Positions 18,690 through 30,362 of a stretch of 64,000 bases of DNA are shown piece after piece. This stretch comes from Branchipolynoe longqiensis (Eukaryota > Annelida > Polychaeta > Phyllodocida > Polynoidae). Every line of letters starts with the position of its first letter. Positions within the stretch are counted from its first letter, which is position 1. Both the position numbers and the translations under genes were made by a program. Under the pieces are notes generated by a model. That model ran no database searches. It was given only the letters and a program-made list of their open reading frames with translations, and was not told the origin of the DNA. The stretch is taken from contig CM059194.1 of the NCBI GenBank assembly GCA_030323885.1, positions 27,872,363 to 27,936,362 of the forward strand. The letters are read 5' to 3'.

Positions 18690-19725
18690 TTGAGTTTGTC
18701 GGTATGCGCAGTGCAAAACGTTTATTTTATTCAAAATTAATAGAAATGCAGACGCCTAACCTTATAAATTAAATATAATCTATTCATTGAATATGTTTTC
18801 TATATGTGTACCATGCAGTCTGTTTCTAGGTTGCGTAGTTTTAGAGATATTTCATTTTTTCTGAATGAAGCTTGCTCACGGCCATTGACAATGCATTGAG
18901 TTTGCCGGTACGCACAGTTCAAAACGTCTATTTTATTCAAAATTAATAGAAATGCAGAACCCTAACCTTATACATTTAATATAATCTATTCGTTGAATAT
19001 GTTTTCTATATGTGTACCAGTCAGTTTGTTTCTAGGTGGTGTAGTTTTAGAGATATTTCACTTTTTCTGTGTGAAGATAATTCAAGATTGCTCACGGCCA
19101 TTGACAATGCATCGAGTTTGCCGGTATGTGCAGTACAAAACATTTATTTTATTCAAAATTAATAGAAGTGCAGAACCCTAACCATATAAATTTACTATAA
19201 TCTGTTCGTTGAATATGTTTTCTATATGTGTTCCAATCAGTTTGTTTCTAGGTGGTTTGGTTTTAGAAATATTTAACTTTTTCTGAATGAAGATTGCTCA
19301 TGGCCATTGACAATGTATTGAGTTTGCCGGTACGCGCAGTGCAAAACATCTATTTTATTAAAATTAATGGAAATACAAACCCCAAACCTTATAAATTTAA
19401 TATAATCTATTTGTTGAATATGTTTTCTATATGTCTTCCAAGCGGTTTGTGTCTAGGTGGTGTGATTTTAGAGATATTTAACTTCTTCTGTATGAAGATT
19501 GCTCACGACCATTGACAATGCATTGAGTTTGCCGGAACGTGCAGTGCAAAACATCTATTTTATTCAAAATTAATAGAAATGCAGAACCATAACCATATAA
19601 ATTTAATATAATCTATTCGTTGAATATGTTTTCTACATGTGTACCAAGTGGTTTGTGTCTAGGTGGTGTTGTTTTAGAGATATTTCACTTTTTCTGTATG
19701 AATATTGCTCATATCCATTGAGTTT
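18690..19725 (+). repeat. ~217-bp tandem satellite-like repeat, about five units
   Basis: Unit landmarks: cacggccattgacaatgcat, gagtttgccggtacgc, attttattcaaaattaatag, taatataatctattcgttga, atgttttctatatgtgtacc and ttttagagatatttcacttt. The same unit is found inverted at about 41760-42570. Confidence 0.85.
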
Positions 19726-19809
19726 GCGGTGTGACACAATGTCATCCTGCAGTCAAAATCCACGCGCACTGACCTAGATATGTATGCTGACGTCATATGA
19801 AATAGGTCT

Positions 19810-19880
19810 ATAGGATAGTCAGTACCCATCCTGATATGACCTTCCACATTGCTAGGATGTAAAACAATAACCACTAAAAA
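19810..19880 (+). mobile_element. SINE family 1 tail fragment
   Basis: tcagtacccatcctgatatg followed by attgctaggatgtaaaacaa. It lies just before the right terminal array. Confidence 0.6.
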
Positions 19881-20093
19881 CAATCCCTACTGCCCCACCT
19901 TACTACATACTGCCCTGTAGTGTTTTGAACTTAAAGGTAGTGTTTTGAACTTGAGGATAGTTTTTTGAGCGTGGCCAAAGTAGTGTTTTGAACCTACCTT
20001 CAGCTAGGTTGAAAACACTACCATAGTGTTTTGAACCTAGGTTGAAAACACTACCATAGTGTTTTTGTGGGGTAGTGTTTTGAACTTACTACA

Positions 20094-20223
20094 CCGGCAG
20101 CCTGGTCTCCCAGTGGGACAGAAGTATAAAATCGGCATAAGTACGCACTGTCACAAGTCGGTAGCCATCCTGATATGGCCTTAGATGTTGCTAGGACGTT
20201 AACCAACAGCAAACAAACAAACA
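20094..20223 (+). mobile_element. SINE family 1, 3' part, continuation of 17036-17235
   Basis: Starts ccggcagcctggtctcccag and ends tgttgctaggacgttaacca with a caaacaaacaaac tail. Confidence 0.85.
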
Positions 20224-21412
20224 GGTGTTCCTACTTGTAAAAATATATGGATTTTCGGTAAAGAAGTATATATTGGCAGAGAGCATTATTATTCTTAGGC
20301 TTTGGAGTGGGGAGAAGGTTATGTAATCTAAAGGCAATGGTGCCCCCACTCACATGATGACATGATATAAACTATGTGAGATATATGTTCATGCATGATG
20401 CCTAAAGTTAATGAAGAGATGTTTTTATATATGAAGCAGTTCAAGGTTGATGAAATGTTCCTCTATGTATTCATAAAGAATGCAATTGGAGAAAAAGGAC
20501 ATTTTTGGTATATACATATATATATATATCTAATTGTAACTGTTTACAACTACCTGCCCCTACCGGACCCAGGGCCAAGCACACCAGCCATACCACATTC
20601 CTTAGAGCCACACCCTGCAGGCTGGTTTAGGTGGCAACTCCCCCAAATTAGGGCATTGCACTGACCAGTCTGTAGGGGAGTGTCTGATTGGCTGTCTGTG
20701 GGAGATCCGGTCACCTGACCCCCCTTGGCCTATCATGGCCATGCAGGTCTCATTCTAACTAATTATTCAAGAAACTTCTCCAGACACTCTGGAGAGGGAT
20801 CACTCTACTCCTGGCTCTTGAGTGAGACAGACCTACTCTTGAGCAGGAACCCCAGACACTCTGTCTGATGCTAGCCAAATTCACCTATTCAAATTGAGGG
20901 TATACACAGCCCTAGGACTCCTGTCCCATGGGCTTTCAGTATACAGGCTAAGTTGGTAATGAGACATAGTGTGGACAGTACAAGGTGAGGGGTTAGGTTG
21001 ATAGGTCACTGGTAGGTGAGCAGGAGTTTGTGTCATTAAAGCACAACACCCTCACTGTCTATCTGTGTAACTTGTCTTCCTTTCTTCCTTAGTATTGGTT
21101 AGTGTTGGTTGATAAGTGGTACTATTGGTTTAGTATGACTGCATCACAGGTGATATGAAGGGGAAGAGTTGTGTAGTAACATGGGGTGCTCAATGCAGCC
21201 GAGCTACCTCCCTGTTATTATATACTGGTTACTGGACATAAAGAACAAACCAATCTTGCTAGATATTGAGAAGGCCGCCTTTGACATGAAGTTGACAAAG
21301 TCAACTAGGACAGGTGATCCTCTTTCTAAAGATCAGGTTTTCCGTTTCTTGGATACCAAACCAGTGTGCGGCATATATGTAGTTCGCTAAATAAACAGAC
21401 ATGGCATGTGTG
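20224..21412. other. No gene seen; possible LTR-like segment
   Basis: A GC-richer stretch of about 550 bp (20540-21090) ends in attaaagcacaacaccctcactgtc. It resembles an LTR or 3' end by composition, but no second copy is present here to test that. The rest is AT-rich with a TATA repeat near 20512-20530. Confidence 0.3.
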
Positions 21413-21745
21413 TTAAAGTTGCATATCCCAATGTCTTTGAGCTTCTGTTAGTTTTCTTAGATAAACAGATTAAATTGATTTCCATGATCTACCTTACTTT
21501 AGTTTGAAGTAACTTTGATTTTAAATGGCTAATTTATTTAGATATTTGAAGTGTAACCATGTGCAATTAGTTTTGGCAAGCACGCCAAAACTCTGACACC
21601 ATAGGCTTCTGCAGTGGCAGGCTCTATTAAATCGACTCAGTATTCCCTTCTATATGTGGAAACAAATGTTCAATAAGTGCATCAGTGTCTAAGTAGAATC
21701 GAATGTAAATAATTGCTGATGCTTCATCAGACTATGCAGCTTTAA
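21413..21745 (+). mobile_element. TTAA-flanked MITE family A
   Basis: TTAAAGTTGCATATCCCAAT at the left and catcagactatgcagctTTAA at the right. The body matches the 15695-16048 copy. Confidence 0.8.
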
Positions 21746-21897
21746 CTTAGGCAGACTTGGGTTGACACAACCAGCTACTCCTCACATTCTGCTAGTGAAG
21801 CTGTGGCTTCAGAAGCGATGAGGTATATTGCGACAGTCAATGTTGAAAAATGCTGGGTGGAAAACATCTATATCATTCGCCATTCCTTATAACAAGC

Positions 21898-22395
21898 TGT
21901 AAAATTTTCCAATATAATGGCATGAGGACAGATGTGAGCTCTACTATAATAAATTGCAACCTGTCTATAGAATGGTAAATGGTGATATATAAAAGCCAAA
22001 GGCATATAAGGGATATGTGGAGTTGGTAAACTATTACTCATTAGGTATAGAAGTTGTATAGTAAAATAGTCTTTGGAGGAGTGTCACTTGTTAGATAGTC
22101 TTTGGAGGAGTCACCTCACATACCCCGTCCCCCCATGGTGTTATTTATGGATCACTGGCCACCACAAGGCAGTGTAGCCAGCATAACAAGGCCTTGGATA
22201 CAACAGATTGAACTCTGATTGGTGGATCAACCCATGTGACCACTGCCATCTTGGATTCTAGAAACCTATATAAGATAATAAATCTAGGAGTCTCACTCTC
22301 CTACTTTCACTCTTTACCTCTACTTTCGTTCATTACTTGTATTGATTTCTCTTGGCTTGTCCACACCACTCACACCACCAGCCGGCGACTTTACA
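21898..22395 (+). mobile_element. Solo LTR (498 bp), second copy
   Basis: TGTAAAATTTTCC...GGCGACTTTACA, with AAGC at 21894-21897 and 22396-22399. Compared with 5656-6173 it shares nearly all sequence, including cctatataagataataaa, with small indels. Confidence 0.85.
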
Positions 22396-22559
22396 AAGCA
22401 AATATTGAAATGGTTTCGCGAGTGCTGTGAACACACTGGAGGCGGGCGTCACGCGGGGGGAAAAAAATCAAAATGTATGTAACAAAGAGAAGTGGAACAC
22501 ACTGGCACGGGCGGTTCTCACGCGGTTCTCGCGCAGGCGTCGTGCGGACGGATAAAGTT

Positions 22560-22805
22560 TGTTTGTTGGGGCATTATGTCCTGGCAACCTCTAAGGTCAT
22601 ATCAGGATGGCCACCGACTTGTGACAGTGCACACTCATGGTGACTTTATAGTGTTGCCCCACTGGCAGATCAGGCCATCGGCACCATGACCTGATAACCC
22701 ATTCAGTCACATTATTTTGATACTGAGCTACCCAGTCCTTGCTTTATCCTAGACAGGCTAATTCCTGACCTTCCGCTCTTACCGAGTCGGCCACCGCGTC
22801 TGGGG
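22560..22805 (-). mobile_element. SINE family 1, reverse orientation
   Basis: Reverse copy running from gcattatgtcctggcaacct through ccgacttgtgacagtgcaca to ttaccgagtcggccaccgcg. Confidence 0.75.
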
Positions 22806-22814
22806 TATGGATAT

Positions 22815-22895
22815 GTATGCATGCCGATATATACATATGTATATATATACTATATATACACATATATGTATATACGTATCTATCGATATGTAAAT
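22815..22895. repeat. TA/TATG microsatellite
   Basis: Alternating tatatacatatgtatatata-type sequence, partly palindromic. A related run is at 23205-23240. Confidence 0.8.
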
Positions 22896-23592
22896 TATAT
22901 GTAACAAAAACTGTGTCACAAAAACTAACATAGTATATCTAGATTAAAACGCTAATTGCATGGGTACAAGGTATTACAAATGTTGACTATGCACACAATA
23001 TAGACGAAAAACCAATGACAACAATTTAATTGGGAACACCCCAATTTTACACTACAAACAAGTGTACAAAAATTATTGATAAAGGAAATCAATCCATTTG
23101 GATTATGACTACTACTGCACTGCGACGAAAACAAGTGCATGCACTTAACCGTTATGAGCAGAATAAACAAACGATCTCTAAACACGAAAAGAAAATGTAT
23201 AAATACATATACAATATGTATATATATATACATACATATTGTTAGAACCTTCTAATTAACACCAATGTCTAAACTTAATTAGAGTACCTGCTTGGTGTGG
23301 TGCTCCACTGTCCCCCATAGTGTCAGTGTAAGTAAGTGAGGTTGTGCGTCCGTGGTCCTAGTACAAGGCACTGGTCATGTGACACCTCACAGAAACCCCA
23401 CAAGAGCACCGTATGTATATCGACCACTTCTCCCGACAGTACCAGCGACCTGTGTAAGTCCCGACACAAACAGACATGGTGATTTGAAGATCACCGCTAT
23501 CTGGTTTGTAATTGGTGTGGAAGTGATAGAAGAGATTTGTTATTATCGCATATCTGAGACATCGGTATGTGATACGAGTGGTACTTGACTGC
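22896..23592. other. No gene seen
   Basis: AT-rich, then ordinary sequence. Open frames at 22952-23245 and 23352-23642 show no family signature. Confidence 0.4.
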
Positions 23593-24262
23593 TTAAAGCT
23601 GCATAATCCGATGAAAGCATAAAATTTCCAAAACCAAAACACTTAGACCCCAGTCACACGACGTTTGCGACCACTTTGCAACCATTTTGTGACAATCAAA
23701 AAGGGGTGATTGCAAAGTGGTCTGGAACTTGTAAGCAATCGGTCGGCCACCTCCAGGTGACCATTTTAGTCATAAAGAGGTTGCGAGATGCTGCACCAAA
23801 ACCCTCCTTGATACCAAAATGGTCACAAGGAGGTCGCCAACCATTTTTAGGGCTTGTGACTAGTCGCTTACTGGTTACCGACCATTGTTTTTCCCTCCTT
23901 TTTTTTGCTTTGGTCGCAAGGAGGTCGCTGGCTTGTGGTATCAAAGTGGTCACATTTAGTCACAAGCCATAGTGTGAGAGGCCTTACCTAGAATTTACTA
24001 CACATATCCTAATTAGATACTGGTGCATTTATTAAACATTTGCTGATGCATACAAGGGAATACTAAGTCAATTTAATCAAACTTGTTATTGCTGAAACTT
24101 ATGGTGCCAGAATGTCATAAATTAATTTTGCAGGTTTTCACTTCAAACATCTCCACAGTTAGCCATTTATAAAGAACGTTACTACAAACTAAAGTAAGGT
24201 AGCTTATAAAAATAGACCTACTATATTTATATTTAAAAGGGAGAAACTCAAAACAGTATTAA
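23593..24262 (-). mobile_element. MITE family A interrupted by another MITE
   Basis: The left part (TTAAAGCTGCATAATCCGAT) and right part (cctaattagatactggtgca through agagaaactcaaaac) belong to family A in inverted order. An unrelated element occupies about 23651-23985. Confidence 0.7.
23651..23985. mobile_element. CAGTCACAC-type MITE
   Basis: Left end ccagtcacacgacgtttgcg, right end inverted ctcacactatggcttgtgac. The interior repeats gcgaccactttgcaacc and ggtcgc words. It is flanked by acttaga and acctaga, a possible 7-bp duplication with one mismatch. Related ends occur at 36352 and 36865-37285. Confidence 0.55.
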
Positions 24263-24566
24263 AGCTGCATAGTCCGGCATAGTATATGTGATCCTACATA
24301 GATACTGGTGCACTTATTAAAGTTGCATAGTCCGAGAATATTAAGACAATTTGATAGAACCTGCTAATGATGAATCCTATGATGTCCGAATTTTTACCTG
24401 TTTGCTAAAATTAACTTTGCATGTTTTTACTCAAAAAATCTCCAAATTTAGCCATTTAAAAACAAAGTTACTTCAAACTAAATTAAAGAACATTATAAGG
24501 ATAACTCCAATGCATGTATCGGAGAAAATAGTAAAAAGTTAAAACCATCGGTCTATGCAACTTTAA
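24259..24566 (-). mobile_element. MITE family A, rearranged second copy
   Basis: Begins TTAAAGCTGCATAGTCCG and ends atcggtctatgcaactTTAA. Inside, a second TTAAAGTTGCATAGTCCGA at about 24318 suggests an internal rearrangement or nested copy. Confidence 0.65.
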
Positions 24567-24579
24567 CTTAACGTCATCC

Positions 24580-24775
24580 CTGCATAACCAGACTGGATAG
24601 CCCACTGGGTTGAGTGTCCGCTTTGCGTGTGGCAGGTCATGGGATTCGAACCTATGGGGTTCAAACCCTGGCCAAGTCAAACCAATGACTTAAAATTTTA
24701 TAATTGTCGCTACCTGGCATGGGACTCAGAATTACTACGATAGGTCAAGGAGCAATGGAATGAGGAAGACCGATT
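24580..24775 (+). mobile_element. SINE family 4 (tRNA-like head, different tail)
   Basis: Head ccactgggttgagtgtccgc, tgggattcgaacctatgggg, aaaccaatgacttaaaattt, then tail ggagcaatggaatgaggaag and ttgtccacgattgaaatttc. The head resembles family 1 but the tail matches 28085-28300 and 63205-63340. Confidence 0.7.
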
Positions 24776-24984
24776 GTCCACGATTGAAATTTCCTCTGAT
24801 TAATCAACAAATACAATTTTAAATATATAAAATTTGAGTGTGCAGACTTAACACTGTGCATGTGTATGATTGTCGTCTGTCAATCAGTAACAGTAACAAT
24901 AGTATAATGTTCTGTCAATGAAATTTGGTTTTATCATTCAGTGGTTCCGAGAGAAAGATATTGAATAATCAAAAAATGAATGAG

Positions 24985-25160
24985 AAATGAATACGGCCCA
25001 GACTTCCTCGTTGGTGACACGATCTTTGTATGAGATATCTAATATCTTTCGGTAACACCTCATTTCCATGGTTTGTATTCTTCTTCTTTGAAGCTCTGCT
25101 GTGAGGGTCCATGATTCACAAGCACACAGGAAGATGAAGGTGACAAGGGAACACATCAGG
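24985..25160 (-). pseudogene. C-terminal fragment of a non-LTR retrotransposon polyprotein
   Basis: On the - strand CESWTLTAELQRRRIQTMEM and RCYRKILDISYKDRVTNEEV appear. These words are typical of the region downstream of RT in many animal non-LTR retrotransposons. The fragment lacks the catalytic RT motifs. Confidence 0.7.
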
Positions 25161-25539
25161 CATATCTTGGAGCTGAGAGAAATTCGCTTGTCGAATCAAA
25201 CTGGTTTCAGCCTACTTGATGCTGCAGAAGATCACATTATGAAGCAGAGGTGCCAAGTCATCTGATATGGCAAGGGATTTCACTAAAAAATATAGTAAAA
25301 TAACCCCATTCTCCCGATTTCCCGCTTTTAATTTGTAGTTTCTCGCCAAAGAATCATTTTGGCTTGTCTTGGGGGTTCTTGTGCATATTTTTCGTCAAAA
25401 AGCATTAGAATGCACGATTTTGTATCAACTTTTTTTCCCAAATTGATGAAAGCGGTAGTGATACTTATAATGTTATATAAGAAACCTTCGGTTTTATTTG
25501 GCTGAAGAGTAGAACCCCATCACCTGAGGATTTCACCCA

Positions 25540-25610
25540 GAACCTGCCACGTGGTGGAAAGGCCAATGCTCTATCCACTCGAGCACCCGGTCTGGGTGGT
25601 GACATGTTTG
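25540..25610 (-). mobile_element. tRNA-like segment, possible SINE head
   Basis: The reverse strand of ccaatgctctatccactcga, followed by gcacccggtctgggtggtga, resembles a D-arm/box A. It is short and the rest is not recognisable. Confidence 0.35.
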
Positions 25611-25769
25611 TAACACTACCTCAACAGCAGCACTTGAACCTATAGATCTGAGAGCCATTGTCCATGTTATTCATAAAATGAGTAATTCACAGGCGGTCGT
25701 CAGGCGATCTGACACTCATAGACCTAACGCTGCCTTAGATGGCGCCACCTACCGTAAACCGATGAACTC

Positions 25770-26121
25770 TTAAAGCTGCATAGTCCGATGAGAACATCAA
25801 ATTTTCAAAACCAAAATAATTATCTAAATTTGATTCTACATATCTAACTTAGATACTGCCACATTTATTAAACATTTGTCGCCATATATAAGGGAATACT
25901 GAGTCAATTTAATAGCTGTTACTGCAGAAGGCTATGGTATCAGAGTTTTGGCGTGCTTGTCAAAATTAGTTTGGCATGGCGGTACTTCAAATATCTCCAA
26001 AGTTAGCCATTTAAAATAAAAGTTGCTTCAAGCTAAAGTAAGATACATTATAACGATCAACCTACTGTACTTATCTCAGAAAATGTCAGAAACTCAAAGC
26101 CATCGGACTATGCAACTTTAA
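25770..26121 (-). mobile_element. TTAA-flanked MITE family A (352 bp)
   Basis: TTAAAGCTGCATAGTCCGAT at the left and catcggactatgcaactTTAA at the right. Internal order is opposite to 15695-16048. Confidence 0.85.
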
Positions 26122-27037
26122 GGCTCATCCAGCACCCTGAAACAGTGGCCACGACACACTGGTGGAGCCACTTAGTGGACACTTGAGAACTAGCCCTGAA
26201 TACTCCCAGTGGTGCGTCAAGTCGCTTTACCGCTAAAAACCAACATGTCACGACGGCTCGCCACTTGCTCACAATGGACTCAGCCACCAAGTGGACAGAA
26301 CATCCCAATAAATTTCCCCCACCCACACCTATGATAAGGACAGTAAGCATAGGGGTTAAGGGTTCAAGTCTGGCCTGCAATGTGGTCTCCGAAGGCTGCA
26401 GTGGGTGTGACTGTCTGGGGGGGTTGGTCATATTTCTTAACTCGACATGACAATAACCAAAAATAACCTGTTCCATAATGACACAAACAATATACCAGTC
26501 ATGCCTCCGCCGTAATGAATTACAGTTCAGACAAATAACCATTTGTGCTGACGGTCGCCACGTCACGGCGTGACGTTCGAACCATTGCCGCCGTAATCAG
26601 GTCACGTGAGTCCGGGCCCGTTTTACTAAACAAACCACTCTTCTTTTTCACGAATTACAAAAATAGCGATGTGAAATAATCTTCGTGAAGGTGGGCAATA
26701 TCAACTGTTCCCTATTTTCATGGTCATCAAACAATTTATGAAATGGTAGTTATAGTGTTGATTGCTGTAAAGGAATTGTAATTATTAAATAGATAACATG
26801 TACTAGCTTTAAGCTGTGCTTTGCACAGGTTAAAGCTAAGCTCCGCATCAATCCCTGGACCAAGATTGTGTTGAACTGTCATTATATATATATATTCAAT
26901 CTCTGACTATATTCAGAGACTATGTGATTATCTACGTTCTCATGCATGGTCCCATTTCAATATAGTGTTTTAATCTGGTGGAATCCATCTGTACCATTAT
27001 ATGGTCAAACATATCGTGGCGCTATCTAATGGTGGAG
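26122..27037. other. No gene seen
   Basis: Mixed composition. A hairpin-like agctttaagctgtgctttgc and gcacaggttaaagctaagct lies near 26812, and a TA run near 26882. An open frame on the - strand (26566-26108) lacks any recognisable domain. Confidence 0.4.
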
Positions 27038-27393
27038 TTAAAGTTGCATAGTCCGATGGTTTTAAGTTTCTGTCATTTTTCTGAGATAAATATATTAAAT
27101 TGATTACTATGATCTACCTTACTTTAGTTTTAAGTAACTTTTATTTTAAGTGCCTAACTTTTGAGATATTGGACATGCAAACATGGCAAATTAATTTTGG
27201 CAAGAATGCCAAAACTCTGTCACCATAGGCTTCTTCAGTAACAGGTACTATTAAATTCACTCAATATTCCCTTCTATGTGGCAACAAATGCTTAATAAGT
27301 GCACCAGTGTCTAAGTCAGATATGTAGAATGAAATCTAGATAACTGCTTTGGTTTTTGAAAATTTGAGGCTTCATCGGACTATGCAACTTTAA
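27038..27393 (+). mobile_element. TTAA-flanked MITE family A (356 bp)
   Basis: TTAAAGTTGCATAGTCCGAT at the left, catcggactatgcaactTTAA at the right, with near-perfect terminal inverted repeats. Confidence 0.85.
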
Positions 27394-27689
27394 CAACACT
27401 AGTGGTTACATAAAGTTACTAAAAAAGAATCATCAAAATTAATATGAAATGTGTACGGTAGGCACAAAAAAACATGATATTAACAAGCCAGACATGGCGA
27501 AGCATCAATGGATTACGATGATGCACATTGGCAGCGCAGATTAACAGAGGAGTAGTGATCAGAACGACCATAAAATTTAACCACCGTTTGGTATTATATA
27601 TAGATGCATAGCACTAAATAACTGAAATTAAAGACTATGGCATAGTTATACGACTAGATGCATCACCTTAATTCTCAGTCCGCTGATAG

Positions 27690-28035
27690 GTTTTTGTTTG
27701 TTTGTTTGTTGTTTTATGTCCTAACAACATCTAAGGTCATATCAGGACGGGTACCGACTTGTGACAGTGTGCACTCATGGCGACTTTATAGTGCTGTCCC
27801 ACTGGGAAACCAGGCCGCCAGCACCATGACCCGATATTCCACTCAGTCACATTATCCTGACACTGAGCTAACCAGTCCGTGTCCCATCCTAATAATGCTG
27901 AGCGCCAGGCTAGGAAGCGACAAGTATCAATTTTTAAGTCATTGGTTTGACTCGACCAGGGTTCGAACCCACAACCTCACGATCTACCAGCACAGAAGAT
28001 GGGCGCTCTAACTCATTCGACCATCCCGTCTGGTT
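27690..28035 (-). mobile_element. SINE family 1, reverse, near full length
   Basis: From gttttatgtcctaacaacat through tcattggtttgactcgacca and ggttcgaacccacaacctca to ctcattcgaccatcccgtc, all reverse to family 1. Confidence 0.8.
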
Positions 28036-28084
28036 CATTTACATTAATGGGTCGATTTTTTTAATCACCTTAAATTACTGAATG

Positions 28085-28300
28085 AGTTGAGCACCTGCCC
28101 ACCTCCGTTTTGGTAGGTCATGGGATTCGAACCTACAGGTTTAAACCATGGCCGAGCCAAACTACTAACCTAAAAAAATGCATACTTGTTGCTACCTAGC
28201 CTGGTGTTTGGCATTACTAGGGTAGGGTAAGGAGCAGTGGAATGTGGAAGACCAAATGTCCATGATTGAATATTTTTCTGTTTAATCAACTAATAAACAA
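28085..28300 (+). mobile_element. SINE family 4 copy
   Basis: gttgagcacctgcccacctc, tgggattcgaacctacaggt, then aggagcagtggaatgtggaa and tgtccatgattgaatatttt. Matches 24580-24775. Confidence 0.75.
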
Positions 28301-28334
28301 ACAAAACGATAATATGGAAATCTATATACTTTAT

Positions 28335-28412
28335 TATATATTGCTGGTGGCCTTGTCTCCCAGTGAGGTAGCACTATAAAGTCGCCATGAGTGCGCACTG
28401 TCACACGTGGTT
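28335..28412 (+). mobile_element. SINE family 1 fragment
   Basis: gtggccttgtctcccagtga, then tataaagtcgccatgagtgc and gcactgtcacac. It runs directly into a MITE end at 28412. Confidence 0.65.
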
Positions 28413-28455
28413 AATCGCGTTAGCGTGTTACGTCGTAGTGTGACAGGGGTATTAT
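28412..28455. mobile_element. Solo terminal repeat of the 37447-38256 MITE family
   Basis: gttacgtcgtagtgtgacag followed by gggtatta, matching the right end at 38225-38256 (tatgtcatagtgtgacaggg). No other part of that element is here. Confidence 0.65.
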
Positions 28456-28469
28456 TCACAAAGACCAGA

Positions 28470-28757
28470 CAGGATGGCCGAATAAGTTGATCGTCCGTCT
28501 CCCGGTTTGATAGATCATGTGATTCGAACCCATGGGTTCGAACCCTGGTCAAGCAAAACAAAGCAGTTAAAAATTTAGACTAATTTCTAGCCAGGCGCTC
28601 AGTAATATTAGGATATGGCAAGGACTGGTTGGCTCAGTGTCAGGATAATGTAACTGAGTAGAATATCAGGTTATGGTGCTGGCAGCCTGGTCTCCCAGTG
28701 GGGTAACACTATAAAGTCACCATGAGTGCACACTGTCAGAAGTCAGTACCCGTTCTG
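28470..28757 (+). mobile_element. SINE family 1 copy
   Basis: Head caggatggccgaataagttg and tgggttcgaaccctggtcaa, body ggttggctcagtgtcaggat, then gtctcccagtggggtaacac. The extreme tail is missing. Confidence 0.75.
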
Positions 28758-29184
28758 TGATCAAGCTGTGAGTGGCTATTAGTGTTAGTGTTGTTCAACT
28801 GTCGATCTCTCATGACTGCCCTCAGTTATGTAGGCCATGGCATATTGCAGACTTGCATAGTAATGCAAACTCTACTATCATTTAATATAAATTTGAAGAT
28901 TCTTTTAGTATGCCTTATACCCCACATAAGTCCATCCTTCTGTTCCCTGTGTGACATCACAAAACTACTAATAGCCATGGTCTAATAGTTTAATGGTGCC
29001 AGGAAGGTGAATCCCATGCTACTGGCTTAGAGTTCAAATGGTCCAGCCTAAGTGTGATCTTTCATTAAGTTACGGTTATCTGTATGTTGCAAGTCTATCG
29101 ATACACGCTATCAACTGATACAGATAGATAGCTAACTATCATTATCATACGATTGCATATGTAATGTATTAGAATCTACACCTC
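28758..29184. other. No gene seen
   Basis: AT-rich, nothing recognised. Confidence 0.4.
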
Positions 29185-29395
29185 CCCGCTCTCAGCATTA
29201 ATAGGATAGGGCAAGGACTGGTTTGATCAGTATCAGGATAATGTGACTGAGTGGGATATTGGATCATGATGCTGGTGGCCTGGTCTCCCAGTAGGGCAGC
29301 ACTATAAAGTCGGCATGAGTGCACACTGTCACAAGTCAGTATCCATCCTGATATGACCATAGATGTTGCTAGGATGTAAAACAACAACACACAAA
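29185..29395 (+). mobile_element. SINE family 1 fragment (3' two thirds)
   Basis: gcattaataggatagggcaa, gtatcaggataatgtgactg, ggcctggtctcccagtaggg, and tail gaccatagatgttgctagga with acaaacaaaaaacaaac. Confidence 0.75.
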
Positions 29396-29478
29396 CAAAA
29401 AACAAACGTTCTCCCTAATCCAAACATTAAAAAAACGTTAATAAGATGTGCTGAAAATGGGATGATAATTAACCCGAA

Positions 29479-29689
29479 CAGTAGAACCTCTCTAAATCGA
29501 CCGACCATGGGACTGACTTCAAATGGTCCATTTAGGGAGGTGGTCGGTTTAGAGAGGGTTTTTTTAATCGGTAGAATCGTATAGTATGAACCATCGTTTC
29601 GGACCCAAATAAAGCGATCGATATATATATATATATATAATATGGGAGTGGTCGATCTGGGGAGATGGTCGGTTAGACAAGTTTGACTG
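29479..29689. mobile_element. pogo/Tigger-like MITE (about 211 bp)
   Basis: Left cagtagaacctctctaaatc, right inverted, from ggttagacaagtttgactg. The interior includes gggacccaaataaagcgatc and a TA expansion. Same family as 7355-7544. Confidence 0.7.
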
Positions 29690-29804
29690 TATATACTTCT
29701 TTTTTTTTAAACTTACTCCTTCATCCTCCCTCTTTCAGAATATTGGGAGGAGTGTGAGGGATAATGATGTTTAATAAGTTAGATGGGTGAGCCTGCTGTC
29801 TATT

Positions 29805-30140
29805 GTTGTTGTTTTATATCCTAACAACATCTAAGGTCATATCCGAATGGGTACCGACTTGTGACAGTGCGTACTCATGGCGACTTTATAGTGTTGCCCC
29901 ACTGGGAAACCAGGCCGTCGGCACCATGACCTGGGACCCCACTCAGTCACATTATCCTGACACTGAGCACACCAGTCCTTGCCCTGTCCTAATAATGCCA
30001 AACACCTGGCTAGGAAGTGACAAGTATACATTTTTAAGTCATTGGTTTGACTCGACCAGGGTTCGAACCCAGAACCCCACAATCTACCAGCACGGGAGAC
30101 GGATGCTCTAACTCATTCGGCCATCCCATCTGGTCTGAGC
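29805..30140 (-). mobile_element. SINE family 1, reverse, near full length
   Basis: From gttttatatcctaacaacat through gttcgaacccagaaccccac to cattcggccatcccatctgg. Very similar to the copy at 27690-28035. Confidence 0.8.
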
Positions 30141-30362
30141 CTGCTGTCCTACCTACCATGTGTGTTGTCTGGGTGCGCCGGGTGGGGTCTGTTCGGTCTC
30201 ATAATGGCAGGCACTGGAGGCGGGGGTTGGGTGGGTCTTCCCGAATACATGACGTAACAAGGCGCGGTGTGTCGGCCACACTTAAACCCGCTAACTGTAC
30301 ACGTTTAGCCTGGTTGCTGGACACTGGAAGAGGAAGGAGGAAATGTTTCTAATTAGCAGGCA

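Larger units (their letters stand above)
17236..20093. mobile_element. 2.86-kb fold-back-like element with iterated terminal repeats, TSD CCGG
   Basis: Inserted in a SINE with CCGG at 17232-17235 and 20094-20097. Outer ends are TGTAGGACGTTCAAAACACT and, inverted, TGTAGTAAGTTCAAAACACT. Each end is an array of the unit gtagtgttttgaac in both orientations (17236-17410 and 19912-20093). The interior holds 39-bp repeats, a fragment of another MITE, a SINE head and a ~217-bp tandem array. No transposase is seen, so it would be non-autonomous. Confidence 0.75.

Noticed and set aside
26108..26566. 152-codon - strand ORF
   Set aside because: No recognisable domain or splice context. The neighbouring sequence is repeat-derived.
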